DNA of 64,000 bases from Dinochytrium kinnereticum. Its lineage: Eukaryota > Chytridiomycota > Chytridiomycetes > Chytridiales > Chytridiaceae. Every line of letters begins with the position of its first letter. The stretch's first letter is position 1. The translations under genes and the position numbers were made by a program. The stretch spans positions 1 through 64,000 of the forward strand of contig JADGJT010000060.1 of assembly GCA_027604005.1 (NCBI GenBank), read 5' to 3'. Under the pieces are notes generated by a model that saw only the letters and a list, made by a program, of their open reading frames with translations, made no database searches and had not been told where the DNA came from. Of this stretch, positions 23,101 through 34,548 are shown piece by piece.

Positions 23101-24745
23101 TTTGCTTTGCAAGAATAGGAGAGAGGGTTGACTACAATCATAAAGCTATTGGCGTTCGAGAGGTTACTACTGCCGCTTAACGTGGTTCTAACAGAGCTTA
23201 GACCCCTCGCAGAGTTCTCTATGACAACTTCCTAGGAAAACTTATAGTCGCATGCGTTGTTGACGGTCCAGACGGAAATAGCGGTATTATCAAGGTTATT
23301 GACCCTATTTCGTAAGTTACTAAAGCTTCTTGCTGCAATCTTAGACTATCCTAGTGCTTGATATTTTTTTTTTCAACAGTCTTTTTAATCTAATTTTTTT
23401 TTTTTGTCTAATGATTGTAGGTCTACAGAAAACCACGTCGAGTATCTAGAGCAAGGCGAGGTTTGCTACAGTCTAGCAGGTGAAAATATTGTCTTTTGTT
23501 GCTGACGCTATCAATTAGTTTGGAATGTTAAGGAGGGGAAGCGATATATCTGCATTGGGACTGGAGGATCTAAATCCAATAGTGGTACTTCGGCGGAGGG
23601 CCGGATATTGGTATTTAATTTAAGGCCATATGAAAGTAAGGGACGGGGAGCATCTTCGGAGGTATGAGCCTAGTCATATAAACATTTGTCTTATCGGTTT
23701 AGTCTCGCTACAGAATGAGAAAGCTAGGAGAATATAAGTTTCCCTCGAATGTTACCGCCATCACACCCTTTATGTCTAGGTAAGCAATGATTTACTATAT
23801 GGTTATTTAAATGAAAATTTCTCTAGCTATCTATTAGTCGCTGCTGGGTCCACTCTCTGCCAGCTAAAAATTGATGCTGCGACCAGAACGTATGCTTTTT
23901 TTGTTTCAATATCTTTCTAAATTTTAAGGTTGGTGGCCGGAGCCCAAGTTACCGTTCTGTCACCAATTCAGTCTATATCAATTTCATCTGGCACTATCTT
24001 TGTGGGATGTATTCGCAATTCGATTCAAATGTATACCTATGATTACCAAACCAAATCATTCAAATTTGTGGCAGGGTATGCTGACTGATCGCTTAAGAGA
24101 TGACTCCTTCTCTAAATTATTCTTATTCAGAGACCGGGAGCTTCGAGTTACCTCAGACTGTACATCTTACTATGACAACACTGTACTTGGCACTGATAAG
24201 TACGGCGACTTTTTTGGGTTAAAGGAGTTCATGTTCAAAACTGAACGTCGAGGAGAGGTTGCTGAAAATTGCTTAGAGAACGAATTCTCCTTTACCCTTG
24301 GCGAGGTTGTTTTGCGCCTGAATACTGGAACACTTTTCCGGGACTTTGAGAGCAAGAATAAGGAGATGTGTGCTATCTCATACCAGCCAGTGCACGGGTT
24401 TAGCGTCATTGGGAGCTTATTCTCATTCTACCCAATATCCGCAGAGACATTTGGTCACTTCAAAGTCCTTTGCGATATATTGATGAAGCTTCCTAAAACT
24501 AAGCCGCTGCTAGGTAACCTGTGTAAAGTTAACCTTCTCATAACTATTCAAAAGGCAATGATCCATCCAGATTTAGATCGCGCCAGTGTCAAGCAGCTGG
24601 CGTCATAGATGGGGATTTTATCTCATTTGCATGGCGATTAACACGCGGCGAGAAAGAAGCTCTAATCCGGCTTTGGAAAGCAAATGGCCTAGATTTAAGC
24701 ATTCTTCAAAGACTCTTACAATTCTGTGACCCAATGTTATTGTAA
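20129..24745 (+). CDS. CPSF_A-family multi-propeller protein (SF3B3/DDB1/CPSF160 relatives), divergent
   Basis: A very intron-dense, AT-rich gene. The inferred start MSSPWKLYADHPVKSCIIKQ has the CPSF_A look, and the first intron joins FVK to ETTLELVEFDT. Later pieces align in order with SF3B3-type proteins: FYVTCGHGTEGAVKEFRRGI, VLLIDNDELVDISEASGFDV, LLGLRDGNLLVYESSRGKD, RRVLYDNFLGKLIVACV, YKFPSNVTAITPFMS, GTIFVGCIRNSIQMYTYDY, DNTVLGTDKYGDFFGLKE, and finally VIDGDFIS with a helical end LLQFCDPMLL. Members act in splicing (SF3B), poly(A) cleavage or CUL4 ligases. Which branch this is cannot be decided by eye; the layout around ACGRG-like and VIDGD motifs is closest to SF3B3/Rse1. Some intron boundaries between 20600 and 23400 are uncertain. 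Confidence 0.7.
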
Positions 24746-24918
24746 AAATCAGTGTAAATATTAAGATATTGCGTAAAAGGATGGATCACGCGAAGAAGAA
24801 TATGCTCTTTTTTTTGGCGGTTATTTACAATATCAGGGGGGTATTCCTCCATGGACCAGTTCCGAAGAATCAAGTGCTGGCAGTAAGAGGGATACCTTAA
24901 AAAAGGCCCTTCGGGTGA

Positions 24919-26185
24919 TTACCTCCGACGTGTCAGCTTGATGATTATCACAAGGAAGAGTAGCACGACGAAAAGACTGAGGAGAATAATGCATAACTTG
25001 GCGCGAGTTCGATTTTGATATTTGGAGCCCTTTCAATGACGTTAGGGTCAAACCCGAAAATTAACACATATTTACCTGGGTGAGCTGAGCGTGGGCATCC
25101 TCAACGTGGACCGCAACTTGCTCAATGTTGTAATCTATCCTATCCAGCAAAGTGCCCTGGTCTATTACCATCGTTTGGAGTTCTTTGAATATTTCTGACA
25201 GGCCATATATGGATTTAACAATGTCGTTAATGGCCTTTTCTCTCTCGCTTATTTCACGCTCGTTATTCGAGATCGTCGCCAGTTGTGTATCTGTAAAAAC
25301 CTATTGACACATCCGATCAGAAAATGCAGTTTCAAGGTGCCCTACTGAGTCTAATCCCTCTTCCTCCTCCTGCTCCATAGCCTCCGCAGCCCCACTCGAA
25401 AACATGCCCTTGCTTCTTGACTCCTGACCTCGAAGTTCTAGGAATAGGTTGATCATAGAATACACGTGAATTTAACAAACTATTTAAGTAGGCAGACTGA
25501 GTTTTTCGGAAAGAGGAGGATACATCCTGAAGCTTGCTAGCAAGGGACATCTGAATATTTCGGCTGATAGCCTCAGCCTGTTTGGATTTTGAAGCAGAGG
25601 CCTGCGACTCCTGATGCACCCTCTTTATCCTTCTCTGGCAATCCTGGAATAACTGTATGGCCGATTTAGAATTTGGAGTGAGGAAGCATCGTACTTACGC
25701 CCGTGATTTGCTCCGAAAGTCTGTCGATAGACTGCTCATCGCCAATACGATCATCAAAACCCGGCAAAAGTCGTTTCTTTTGCAAACTCTCCAGTTCCGA
25801 CACTAAAAACGAAGGATTAATTTTACGTTAAGGTGGGAGGGAGATGGCATGCCTTTAGCCCTAATCCTTTCAATGTCCTCTTCAACCTGAGTGAATACAG
25901 ATCAGAAAAAAACCACCAGCGATCCAATCACCTCATCCACGATATCGACCCTGACAAAGGGAAGCGTTAATGCCTGGGCAGCGAGCGAAAAGATAGCTAC
26001 CATTTCGGCGGAAGAACCGACAGTTCGACGACGACCTCGCCAGTCTGGCTGTACTCATTTGCGATGAGACCAGCGTTCTCAGAGAAATCGACGTTGTTGG
26101 GCTGCCTCGCGGCCGTCGGCCTGTTTGATCTCGCAAAGGAGCTGCGGTACTGCAGAAACAGCAGCGACTTCGAGCGGGTCGCCAT
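24919..26185 (-). CDS. TLG2: Syntaxin-16/Tlg2-type Qa-SNARE
   Basis: The start MATRSKSLLFLQYRSSFARS is the classic Tlg2/syntaxin-16 N-terminus, which binds the SM protein Vps45. Next come ELSVLPPKWVDIVDEVEEDI, LPGFDDRIGDEQSIDRLS, and AYLNKLRGQESRSKGMF (restored by splicing out an intron GTTTGT...TCCTAG), then an acidic run. The SNARE motif runs from EREISEREKAINDIVKSIY through LDRIDYNIEQVAVHVEDA. One C-terminal membrane anchor (LCIILLSLFVVLLFLVIIIK) is followed by LTRRR. It works in endosome-to-trans-Golgi fusion. Seven or so short introns. It shares a 58-bp divergent gap with the ZFC3H1-like gene on the other strand. Confidence 0.93.
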
Positions 26186-26243
26186 CTTGACTGACAAGAC
26201 TTGTAGTACAGGCGAGCTGAAAATTGCCTGGAGGCCAGCAGAG

Positions 26244-29200
26244 ATGGCGACCGAGTACGTCGAGATGCTCGCTGCGATGGGGACGGCCTTCCAGCCAGTT
26301 GCAGACCTCATCCAGGTGCCTCAGGAGTATCAGTTCACGGGTGAGTGAGTTCATTGCTTCGCTGGTGCCATGTTTGCGGACTGACCGTCGCTTTTTCTGC
26401 ACCACACCTTTCAGCACTGATTAGCTATCCGCAGCTCTTTGTGGAGTCCAGGAACTCGCTGCTGTTGCTAATGGAGGCAGGCTTTACGTTAAAGAATCTG
26501 CAGCAGATGGGGATTGCCGCAGAGGTTCTTCTTGCTTGCGTGCAACCCGATCAGGAGGATTGGGACGTTGCTCAGCTGCCCAAGGACACCCAGGAGATAC
26601 CTCGAGGAGAACACCTGGACCCCAAACAAGATGGAATTATCAGCACATATCCTTCTCAGGATGTCCTTTCCGAAGAAGGGGTTCATATTAGTGTATATCC
26701 CGAACAAAACAGTGAGGAAAGCAAGGGAGTCCCTGCAAATCTTTCTGCAACGGTTGCCGATACTGCTGCGTCAGATAAGCTGGAAAATGCTAGGATATTG
26801 GAAGAGCTTGCTGAAGATATCGCATCACCAAAGGTATCGACAGAGGCTGGAGTTATTGCCAGCCCCAAAGATTTTAAAGACCCATATGGATCGGAACCAA
26901 TGTCTTGCTCTGAGTCTGTATCCTCCGTGGAACAAGAAGGAAGATTTCAATCAACCACATTACAACGGCGGGATGAACCCCTAAAGATATCTCCACAAGA
27001 GACTCAGCATTCCAATGTGCTTCCTTCGCCTATATTTTCGGACATGGAAATTGAGGATGATGCGAGCATGATATTCACTGTCGCTGCATCTACCATCAAC
27101 TCTGTGGATGGTTCTCATCTGGACTTTGAGAAGCCATCCTCTAATCATTACGAAACAAGACAGCACCCCGCCCCGTCGTTCTACGGCAATGCGAAGCCGA
27201 CTTATCGGCCCGTAGCATCAGATTTCAATCAGTACAACGTCTTTCGGGCTTCAAAAAAGTTTATACCTGATGATTTTAGGCCTATCATCATTGAATTAAG
27301 TGACGACGATGATGATGCTGTGCAGAAAACGCCACCTTCGACAAATGCGAAGAAGGACTTGCAGAATCTGGAGGAGGAAATGAAGCGATTTAAAGCCATG
27401 ATCGCCTTAAAAGAGGGGGCGGCGAATAAGTCAACAGGCATTCGTGATAGTGCTCAGGCTCGTATCAAGGCTTCACCCGGCATTCCCGCTGAGGGAAAGG
27501 CAAAAGCCATTCCGAAGAGATCCCCAGAAGAGGTTCAGCCGCAACAGATTTCTAAGCCTGTCAATCCTGTCTCAAAGCCAAATGCTTCTCTCTTTTTGCT
27601 TCGGAAGAAATTAACAGAAGAAATAGCGTCAGACGAAGTCCTTTTAGAGTCAGCGCTGAAGGATATTCTGACGAAAGAGACATCCATGATTACCTTAACT
27701 GAGAAAATTGGGGCGAGCAAGCAGCAGCTATTCGAAAAGGAAGCGGCACTTCAGTTATTAGAGGAAGAGATGTCTTTGCTAAAGGCGAAGATCGAAGAAG
27801 CAAAGACGCGGGTAGACTCCGCTCGAGAGGTCTACACTGACACTTCGTCTCAGCTGAATAATTTGAAAAAAACGGTCATCGCCAAGGGTAATATGGCCTC
27901 CGAGCTGAGAAGCGCCATTAACAAAAAGCGAATGTCTCTGCTCGAACTCTCGAAGCCTATGTTCCCTAAATCGAAAGAAATCACCTCTAAGCGAAAACGA
28001 GGAATTTCTGAGGACTCAGCTCTGAAGCTTCAAAAAGGAGCAGCCTCAACACCGAAAAAAAAGGACGCGGTTTCAGCACCGTCAAAGCCTAATGGAAATG
28101 ACTTTATTAGCTTTGATTCTGGATCACCCCCGGCCGCCAAAGTTGTGAAGATGCAGTCGGGTTTAGATGCAGAAATAGAAGCAAAGAAGAGCGATGTACA
28201 TCGACGGGAGAGTTTATCTACTATTATATGGGGCGAGAAGAAAACGGTTGAGGTTCTTTTTGAATTAGGGGGCGTGCTTGCGAAGAAAGACGAGTTATGT
28301 TCAGTGACTGACTTTCGCCGTCTACCTGCTGCCTCGAAACCTGTCGTTTCCTTACCAAAGAAGGCTAAAGAAGTGGGAATCTTTCTGACTATTTATTTTG
28401 CTTACACTTTATTTCCTCAGGAGACTAGTGGACAAATTCTGCCATCGGCATTTCAGCCATATCGTAGCATATCGAAAGACTTCTTTGTGAAAACCGAGGT
28501 TAAGCCAGGGGAAGCACGAACGAGTTCTTCGGCCGGTGTAAGCAAAATCGATCCTATGAAAAAATTTTGTCTCTTCGAGATGCAAGGTGGGATATGCAAT
28601 GACAAGACCTGCCTTAGCCAGCATATACGGGATGTGATTCCTACAGGTATTTTTTTCTTACTTTTGAAACTAAATTTTTCTGAAGGGGAAAAGGCGAAAA
28701 GCAATAGCTTATACCTTCAAACGTCGACAAAGCCGAAATACTCTCAGCCGGATAAACTTTCGAAACCTGGAAGTGACGTTCTTACTTCCAACGAAATTAA
28801 GAACCTATCCCAGTTGCGCATACCAATCTTAGTTGACGGGATATGGCGATTGCTTTTGGGAGAAGATAGTAAAGTTGAGCGATACCACAATTCCGGGCTC
28901 TCTGAAGACGATTATAAAGAAGCTCTAAAACGGCGTCCACGGAACGTTGAGACACGGCTATTATATGCTATCGATGTGTTGCCGTCTCCGCTCACCGTTG
29001 ATGCACTCGTGACTCCAGGGGCAGTTAAGAAATCTCTTGCTATTCTTGCGGAAGGTCTGGAAGTGAGTAGCAATAGTGAAGAGCTCTGGTCTCTTTATCT
29101 AGAGCTTTATTGCCGTCAAGGTGACATTGATAGTGTACGGGAAGTCTTTGAACAAGCCTTACAGTTCTTACCCGCTTCTTTCGAAATATGGTGGAGATAC

Positions 29201-31267
29201 TATCTTTGCGAGCTCGAGCTTGAGAAGAAAGAAGGTATTCTTCGCCGAATGATTCAAGCTTTTACTTCCTCAAAGCTTCCAATTGGTAAGTGATCGAATG
29301 CGATGTTTAGATCTAATGTAGTGCTTCAGACGTTGTATCCCGCTCCGTTTTAAGTGCCACCCTGCAACTCACTAAATTATTTATGGAGTGCGAATTGGTT
29401 GACCTTGCGCAGACTTGGCTTCTGACGTTTTTAACCGCAAGTGATATGAAGACTGTTATATCATGTGATGAGCCCGAGTCAATCTTATCTGTTTGGGAGC
29501 GGAGGGCACCGGTCCTTAACTCCGCATCATACAACCTCTTAACCCCGCGGGATCTATGCACTGCCTGGCTGTCCTTCTTCCACCTCACGATTTTTGGGCG
29601 GCTTCCATCAGAGATGTTCTTCAATTACCCGTTTGATTTCATAGTGTGTCCTGCCTTCTTCTCGATATCGTGGGAGTTACTTGAGACTGAGGAGCCTATT
29701 ACAGAGGCAGACTTAACGTTTGGACAGATTTTTGATGATTTGGTCTTTGACTGGGTCAATTCATTGCGGGAAAGCCATCATTCGGCCTTTCTAGCTCTAT
29801 TGCGAAACTATTTCGAGTTTTCGGTGTTTGTCTGCAATAGAAGTCATGAGGACATTAAAGAAACTGTTGGGTTGATTTCGCAGTCTGCTTCTAAGATTCG
29901 GTCGGAAATTAATTTCAATTATATCTCGGTTTTCAAGGTCTTTCTTTTTCTTTTCTCAGTATTATATATTTACCGTATTTATGTGAGACCGTAGTCTAAA
30001 ATGATATTCCTATTTTACTTTAGTCTTCTTTGGTTGACGAGGCGGAATTATCCATTGAATGCTGTAATCTTCTAGCTAAAGGCTCCCTTGAAGCAGACAA
30101 TCTTATAGAGGCTGCCAAATACTTTACATTAGGCATCAGAAGATGTTTTCGGAATCCGTCGGAGGTTTAGCTTGTTTTTTTTGACCTGTGTTAATGCCAA
30201 TTTTAGGCCTTTGATATCGCTTTTGCCGAGGATGCTGTTGCGAGTATTAATGATACTCTAGGTCACTGCAGATGGCTATTAGGGATGAACGAAACATACT
30301 CGCTTGGGCCTGGGCTTGAAACTTGCCAGGATTTGACATGTTACCGAAAGAATATCTTTATCTGGATGACACTTATACTTCTTGAGCTCTGGAAAAATGT
30401 TGAATTGAATGGGGAGACTGACCTTGTCCCGTTGCTTTCTGAGGCGATACAGGCAGTAGACTCTAATCAATGGCGTCAACAGCTTTGGTTAGAACTGATG
30501 AAGTATCAGGTGCTTCAAGTTACTAGGGACGGTGCGTTGCGTGGATCTGGATTAATACTTTCGACCTTAGAGGATGCCATGCAAGCTCTTAAGGAGGAAG
30601 ATTTATCTCTCGTTCAGGTGGATACTGTGTTCTCACAGCCACCGCGTTATAAGCAGCGCCATGAGGTAACATGGAAAGACGTTATTTTAACTGATTTTTG
30701 CTAGGGGGGAAGGACCCTGAGGCCTATTTTATTAGCAGGTTTGAAGGGTCTTTCCAAGGAGGGCCAATCTGATTTGATGGACGTCCTCCTGCAATCTCGA
30801 AAGGAGGTTATTGCTTCATGCCCTGAGTGAGAAATTATCCTTTTCTAGGTTTATCTGACAGGTTTTACTATTAGGTTAGTAAAGGTGTTCATCGACGTGA
30901 AGGCATGGAAACAAGCTCGGCACTTTCTCCATGTGTGCTTGATGAACAATCCGAATTCCGAGCATTTGTGGAGATTGTGCGTATTTTCATGAGTGACATA
31001 CTTTTTTCTTTCACCCACAATCTTAAAACACGTTGGCTCTCAAACAGAATCCTCACTCTCGAAAGCCTCGGCGGTGCGCTTGGCTCAAAGGACTCCATCC
31101 CTGGTCTTTTGCAAATCGCAAAGTCTTTTCTCCCCGAGTCATCCATCATTTTTACTGAGGTTTTTTCTTCTCTTGCTCTTACTCGCATTTTTCTAAAGCT
31201 GGGCAGTGGAAGATTTGATAACGGCGACGACTCTCGGTTTGGTGAACTGTTCTTGTTAAGTAGATGA
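26244..31267 (+). CDS. ZFC3H1/Red1-like zinc-finger protein with HAT/TPR-like C-terminus
   Basis: A long gene (over 1,400 residues). The N-terminal half is charged and Ser/Pro-rich, with a coiled coil near 27,580-27,950 (EKEAALQLLEEEMSLLKAKI). A small zinc-finger exon follows: C-x8-C-x4-C-x3-H in CLFEMQGGICNDKTCLSQH, with the GGICND wording of the ZFC3H1 finger (PF10650). The C-terminal half is helical and HAT/TPR-like (ELWSLYLELYCRQGDIDSV; ASFEIWWRYYLCELELEKK; AWKQARHFLHVCLMNNP). Human ZFC3H1 (PAXT) and fission-yeast Red1 (MTREC) use this layout to steer polyadenylated nuclear RNA to the exosome via Mtr4. The start at 26244 joins ...QEYQFT to ALISYPQLF through a GTGAGT intron. Several introns occur between 29,285 and 31,190. 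The family call rests on the finger plus layout. Confidence 0.72.
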
Positions 31268-31994
31268 TTTTCCTAATCGTTGGGATTAGGCTGGGCGATG
31301 TCATATCACGACGGCTAGACCCTTAGACCACGGTCTTTAAGAAGCGGTAAGCGTGCTTTTTGTTCTTGGCCGCCGGCAGGATGAGTAGCATGGGGGCCTG
31401 TTTGGGTTAGGCTTTAAGGTGGAGAGGCATTTCAAGAGAAAAAAAAGAAGAAATTAGAAAAGAGAGGCACTGGGGATAGAAAAAATAGTGGAGGACATAG
31501 TGAACTGAAGAAGAAGGGAGAAAAAGCTGGGGAAAGTCGGTTTGAAGGTTTAAAATAGGGAAAGGAGCTGGCTTATCTGGTGGTAAGCCTAAAGAAACCA
31601 AGCAGTTGTCGAGTGCTGATAAGCAAAGCGTCACTTTTCTTCTTTCACATCTTCATTTCTGGTTCCTTTTTATTTATATTTGCAATATGCTTTTTTCTTT
31701 TTTTGTGATTTATTAGGGTCGTTTGTTTTTGTTTTTGTTTTTATAATCGCACATACCCCACTTCCCTCACTCTTTCATCCCGTCTGTCTGTCTTGCGCTC
31801 GCCCCATCATTTTGCCCCTTTTCCCCCCATTTCCGTTTTGTAAGTATTGTGTAGTCCGGTGGTTATTTCATCGGTCCGTTGCTCCTCGCCGGGGTTTCCA
31901 TTAAAGAGCAAGGCGGGTTTACGTAAAAGTAAGGTCGCATATCATTATCGTCCCCTCTCGGGTGAAAAAAAAGTAGAAAAAAATTGACGAAAAG
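31268..31994. other. Intergenic region upstream of uS19m
   Basis: The stretch is CT-rich on the plus strand near 31,680-31,860, as expected for a ribosomal-protein promoter. A minus-strand stretch at about 31,330-31,403 can be read as a short terminal exon (AG acceptor, MLLILPAAKNKKHAYRF, stop), but no partner exon was found. No tRNA cloverleaf was recognised. Confidence 0.45.
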
Positions 31995-32246
31995 ATGCCT
32001 CGGTCACTCTGGAAAGGGCCGTTCCTGGCGGCGCTGCCAGCAGTCAAGAGCGGCGAGCCCATCAAGACGATGCAGCGGTCATGCACCATCGTCCCGGCCT
32101 TTGTCGGCAAGAAATTCCTGGTTCACAATGGGAACGATTACATCCCGATATCTATTACGGAGCAGATGGTGAACCACAAGCTGGGCGAGTTCGCCCCCAC
32201 AAGAAAGCCATTCTCGTTCAAGAAGTCGGAAAAGAAAGGAAAATGA
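31995..32246 (+). CDS. RSM19: Mitochondrial small ribosomal subunit protein uS19m
   Basis: A single exon of 83 codons. [17 protein letters not shown] is the universal S19 start (RS.WKGPF), followed by [36 protein letters not shown] and [16 protein letters not shown], the conserved C-terminal half. The bacterial-like wording and length point to the mitochondrial rather than the cytosolic (uS19/S15e) protein. No separate cleavable presequence is present, which is common for this protein. It is one of the few clearly intronless genes in the window. Confidence 0.95.
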   Translation: MPRSLWKGPFLAALPAVKSGEPIKTMQRSCTIVPAFVGKKFLVHNGNDYIPISITEQMVNHKLGEFAPTRKPFSFKKSEKKGK

Positions 32247-32486
32247 TAGGCATCGGTTCAGCAACCGCACTCGCACGGTTAGACCAAGGGCTGATTCGGA
32301 AGCGCAGAAAAGGGTGCTTGCGTGAGGGGCCAGCTAGCAGATCACAAAAAAAAAATAGACTGCTGAGCTCTCATCTATCGAAATGCAGGGGCTGACGCCA
32401 TACGGCTAGGCTTGATTATTTAGGGACTTGTAGACGGCTGCAGGAGGAGGGGTGTCGCTGCCGATGCGATCGCTGGCGGTAGCGCA

Positions 32487-32687
32487 TCAGGAGCTTCTGC
32501 TGTTCTCATCAATAAATTTGCGATACTCGGCCCGTCGCTTTTGATCCAGATGCGTCTTGGTCACGTACAGCAGGGTGAACCCGGTGGCGGCGATCGCTGC
32601 CCTTCTCAGGGGGGTCAGAAAACGACGCATTCGCATGCGTTGACGGAGGTGGTCTTACCAGCCATACAGGATTCGCTTGACGGCCAT
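32487..32687 (-). CDS. 47-residue single-pass membrane protein, two exons
   Basis: The first exon, MAVKRILYGW, joins a second, AAIAATGFTLLYVTKTHLDQ, across a 57-bp intron (GTAAGA...CTGAC...GAGAAG). A charged tail KRRAEYRKFIDENSRSS completes the protein. One hydrophobic helix with a short basic N-terminus and a charged C-terminus resembles small mitochondrial inner-membrane assembly factors (Pet117-like shape), but no family was recognised. Its ATG lies 22 bp downstream of the DCAF11 stop codon on the same strand. Support comes from the perfect splice signals and the clean open frame. Confidence 0.55.
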
Positions 32688-32708
32688 TTTTCGAGCGTAT
32701 TTTACTTT

Positions 32709-34471
32709 TTATTTTTTATTTTTTGGCTTTTTGGTGAACGAGTACTCCAGCAGGCTGCCCGACTCGTTGAGCCACGTCGATGAGACTGGGGTGAGGAGCA
32801 GAGGGGGAGAAGGAATGGTCAGAAAGTGGAATCGCGCAGAGAAGCAGTCCTCACCGATGGTCGGCATCCCAGGATGCCATGAGACATCACGCGTGCACGC
32901 CCCGCTAGGCATGCGACGGTACAAGAACGACTCCAGCATGCTCGGTCCGTTGAGCATAGCATTCCGGAATTTGGGCGGCTCCATCACCGAGGTGGGCTCG
33001 GCACCGGACTCTGCCTCCGTGTCAAAGATGAAGATTCTACCGTCAGAAGAACCCGTGTACACGAATCGATGACCGGTAGACTCTGGCGAGAAGTGGCAGC
33101 GAATCAGGGTCCGCAGCACTTTGTGACCTGTGAAAGACTTGACCGATACGTCGTGAGGATGCTTTCGAGGCTGCCCAGGATAGGCCTCCCACCTATAGTC
33201 AAACTTCCTGGAATAGGATCGCCTGCAACTTTGTCATCAGAACACCGTCATGTTTTACATGGGCTTGACGAACCTCATGACATCGGATGCTGGTTCAGGA
33301 TTGAGAATCTTGCGCAGGTCCCACATCATCATTCGCTGGTCCTTTCCGTTTGATATCAAGCTTCGTCCGTCTCGCTTGCTGGCGACGAATGTCACACCTT
33401 CTGTATGGCCAACCAAGACTCCCGAGGGCTTTGAATCCTTCCGAAGCGACCTGCGATCCCATATCTTCAAGAAGCAGTCATCCGATCCAGAAATCACCAC
33501 ATTGGAAGAGTCATCCGCAAAGCAAACGGCGTTGACATCGTCCACATGGCCCTTTTTAAAAACATATCGTGTTAACCCCAACAGCACGCTTAACTGCTTC
33601 CTTACTCTTATCCGGTGAAGGTGCTTTTGCCTCTCAATATCATACACAAATATCTGTCCACCGTTCGAGCCAGCAATGACCTCCTTTCCATCATTCGATA
33701 GTCGGATAGACCATATTCCAAACTCACCCCGGCCGTCGCTGAAATACAAAGGGGTATGCTGCAAATGAGTCTCGGAGTGGGGGTCCAAGTTGACCATGTA
33801 CACTGTCTCGGAGATCGAGGAATAGATGAGATCCCTATTGTTCCTAGACAGGTCGCAGTCTGTCATTGTCCAATTCCCTGGCATGGCGTTGATGGTCTCC
33901 ACTTTCTTGAACCCGTCCAGGCTTCACAACAGACATGTATTAGCGTTCGCTTCGAGAGGGAGGTGTCTGCTCACCAGTTATAAAGGTGTATCTTGAAATC
34001 CTGCGTCGCCGAGTAGAACATGGATCCATCGTGCGAGTATTGTCCGCAGTACGTCTTTGCCGTGAATCTCTGGCGCACCTGCGGCTTGCCCGACGGGATG
34101 AAATGCCTATAAATCCTCTCGGTGGCCTTGTGCATGACCGCAAGCTCCCTCTGCCTCAGAATATGGAACACATTCGTTCCCGAGCTGATCTTTGACGACA
34201 TTTCGACATCCTCCATGGATGGCATTCCGTTATCCCCCATCGATGTGGATGCCGCATGCTCCTCCACCGCATCCTCTTCAGTGCTTGTGTCAGCCGTTGC
34301 AGTCTCCCAGCCCTCCTCATCGGCGCCGTCGTCCCCGTCGTCGTCGCCTCCAGCCTCCTCCTCCTCACTGTCGCCCTCCTCGATAGTCCATCCCAGCGAC
34401 GCCCTCAGCATGGCCGCCAGCTGCGGGGGGATGTAAACGAGAGGCTCAGGCTCTTCTGAATTGTCGTTCAT
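32709..34471 (-). CDS. DCAF11: DCAF11/WDR23-like WD40 substrate receptor for CUL4-DDB1
   Basis: An acidic N-terminal segment (EEGDSEEEEAGGDDDGDD) is followed by the DCAF11 core: FHILRQRELAVMHKATERIY, RFTAKTYCGQYSHDGSMFYS, LIYSSISETVYMVNLDPHSE, GEFGIWSIRLSNDGKEVIAG, GHVDDVNAVCFADDSSNVVI, SGSDDCFLKIWDRRSL, GVLVGHTEGVTFVASKRDGR, LISNGKDQRMMMWDLRK and RDVSWHPGMPTI. A last small exon gives TWLNESGSLLEYSF. Conserved wording such as SNGKDQ and IKLWD-type repeats identifies it. It recruits substrates to CUL4 ubiquitin ligase. About four introns. The gene ends immediately before the 47-residue membrane protein and diverges from BDP1 (77 bp between ATGs). Confidence 0.9.
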
Positions 34472-34548
34472 GATGGCGTCCCCAACAACGTTTTTTCAAA
34501 AATCCTCTCTGAGGTCTGCTTGCCACCACCAGCTGTTCGTTGCCTGCG

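Noticed and set aside
26064..26243. Plus-strand extension of the ZFC3H1-like frame over the Tlg2 start
   Set aside because: This stretch is antisense to the conserved Tlg2 N-terminus (FLQYRSSFARS). The ATG at 26244 avoids the overlap.
31313..31403. Minus-strand short exon-like frame MLLILPAAKNKKHAYRF ending in a stop
   Set aside because: An AG acceptor is present, but no upstream exon with a fitting donor and start was found. It is probably chance in the intergenic region.
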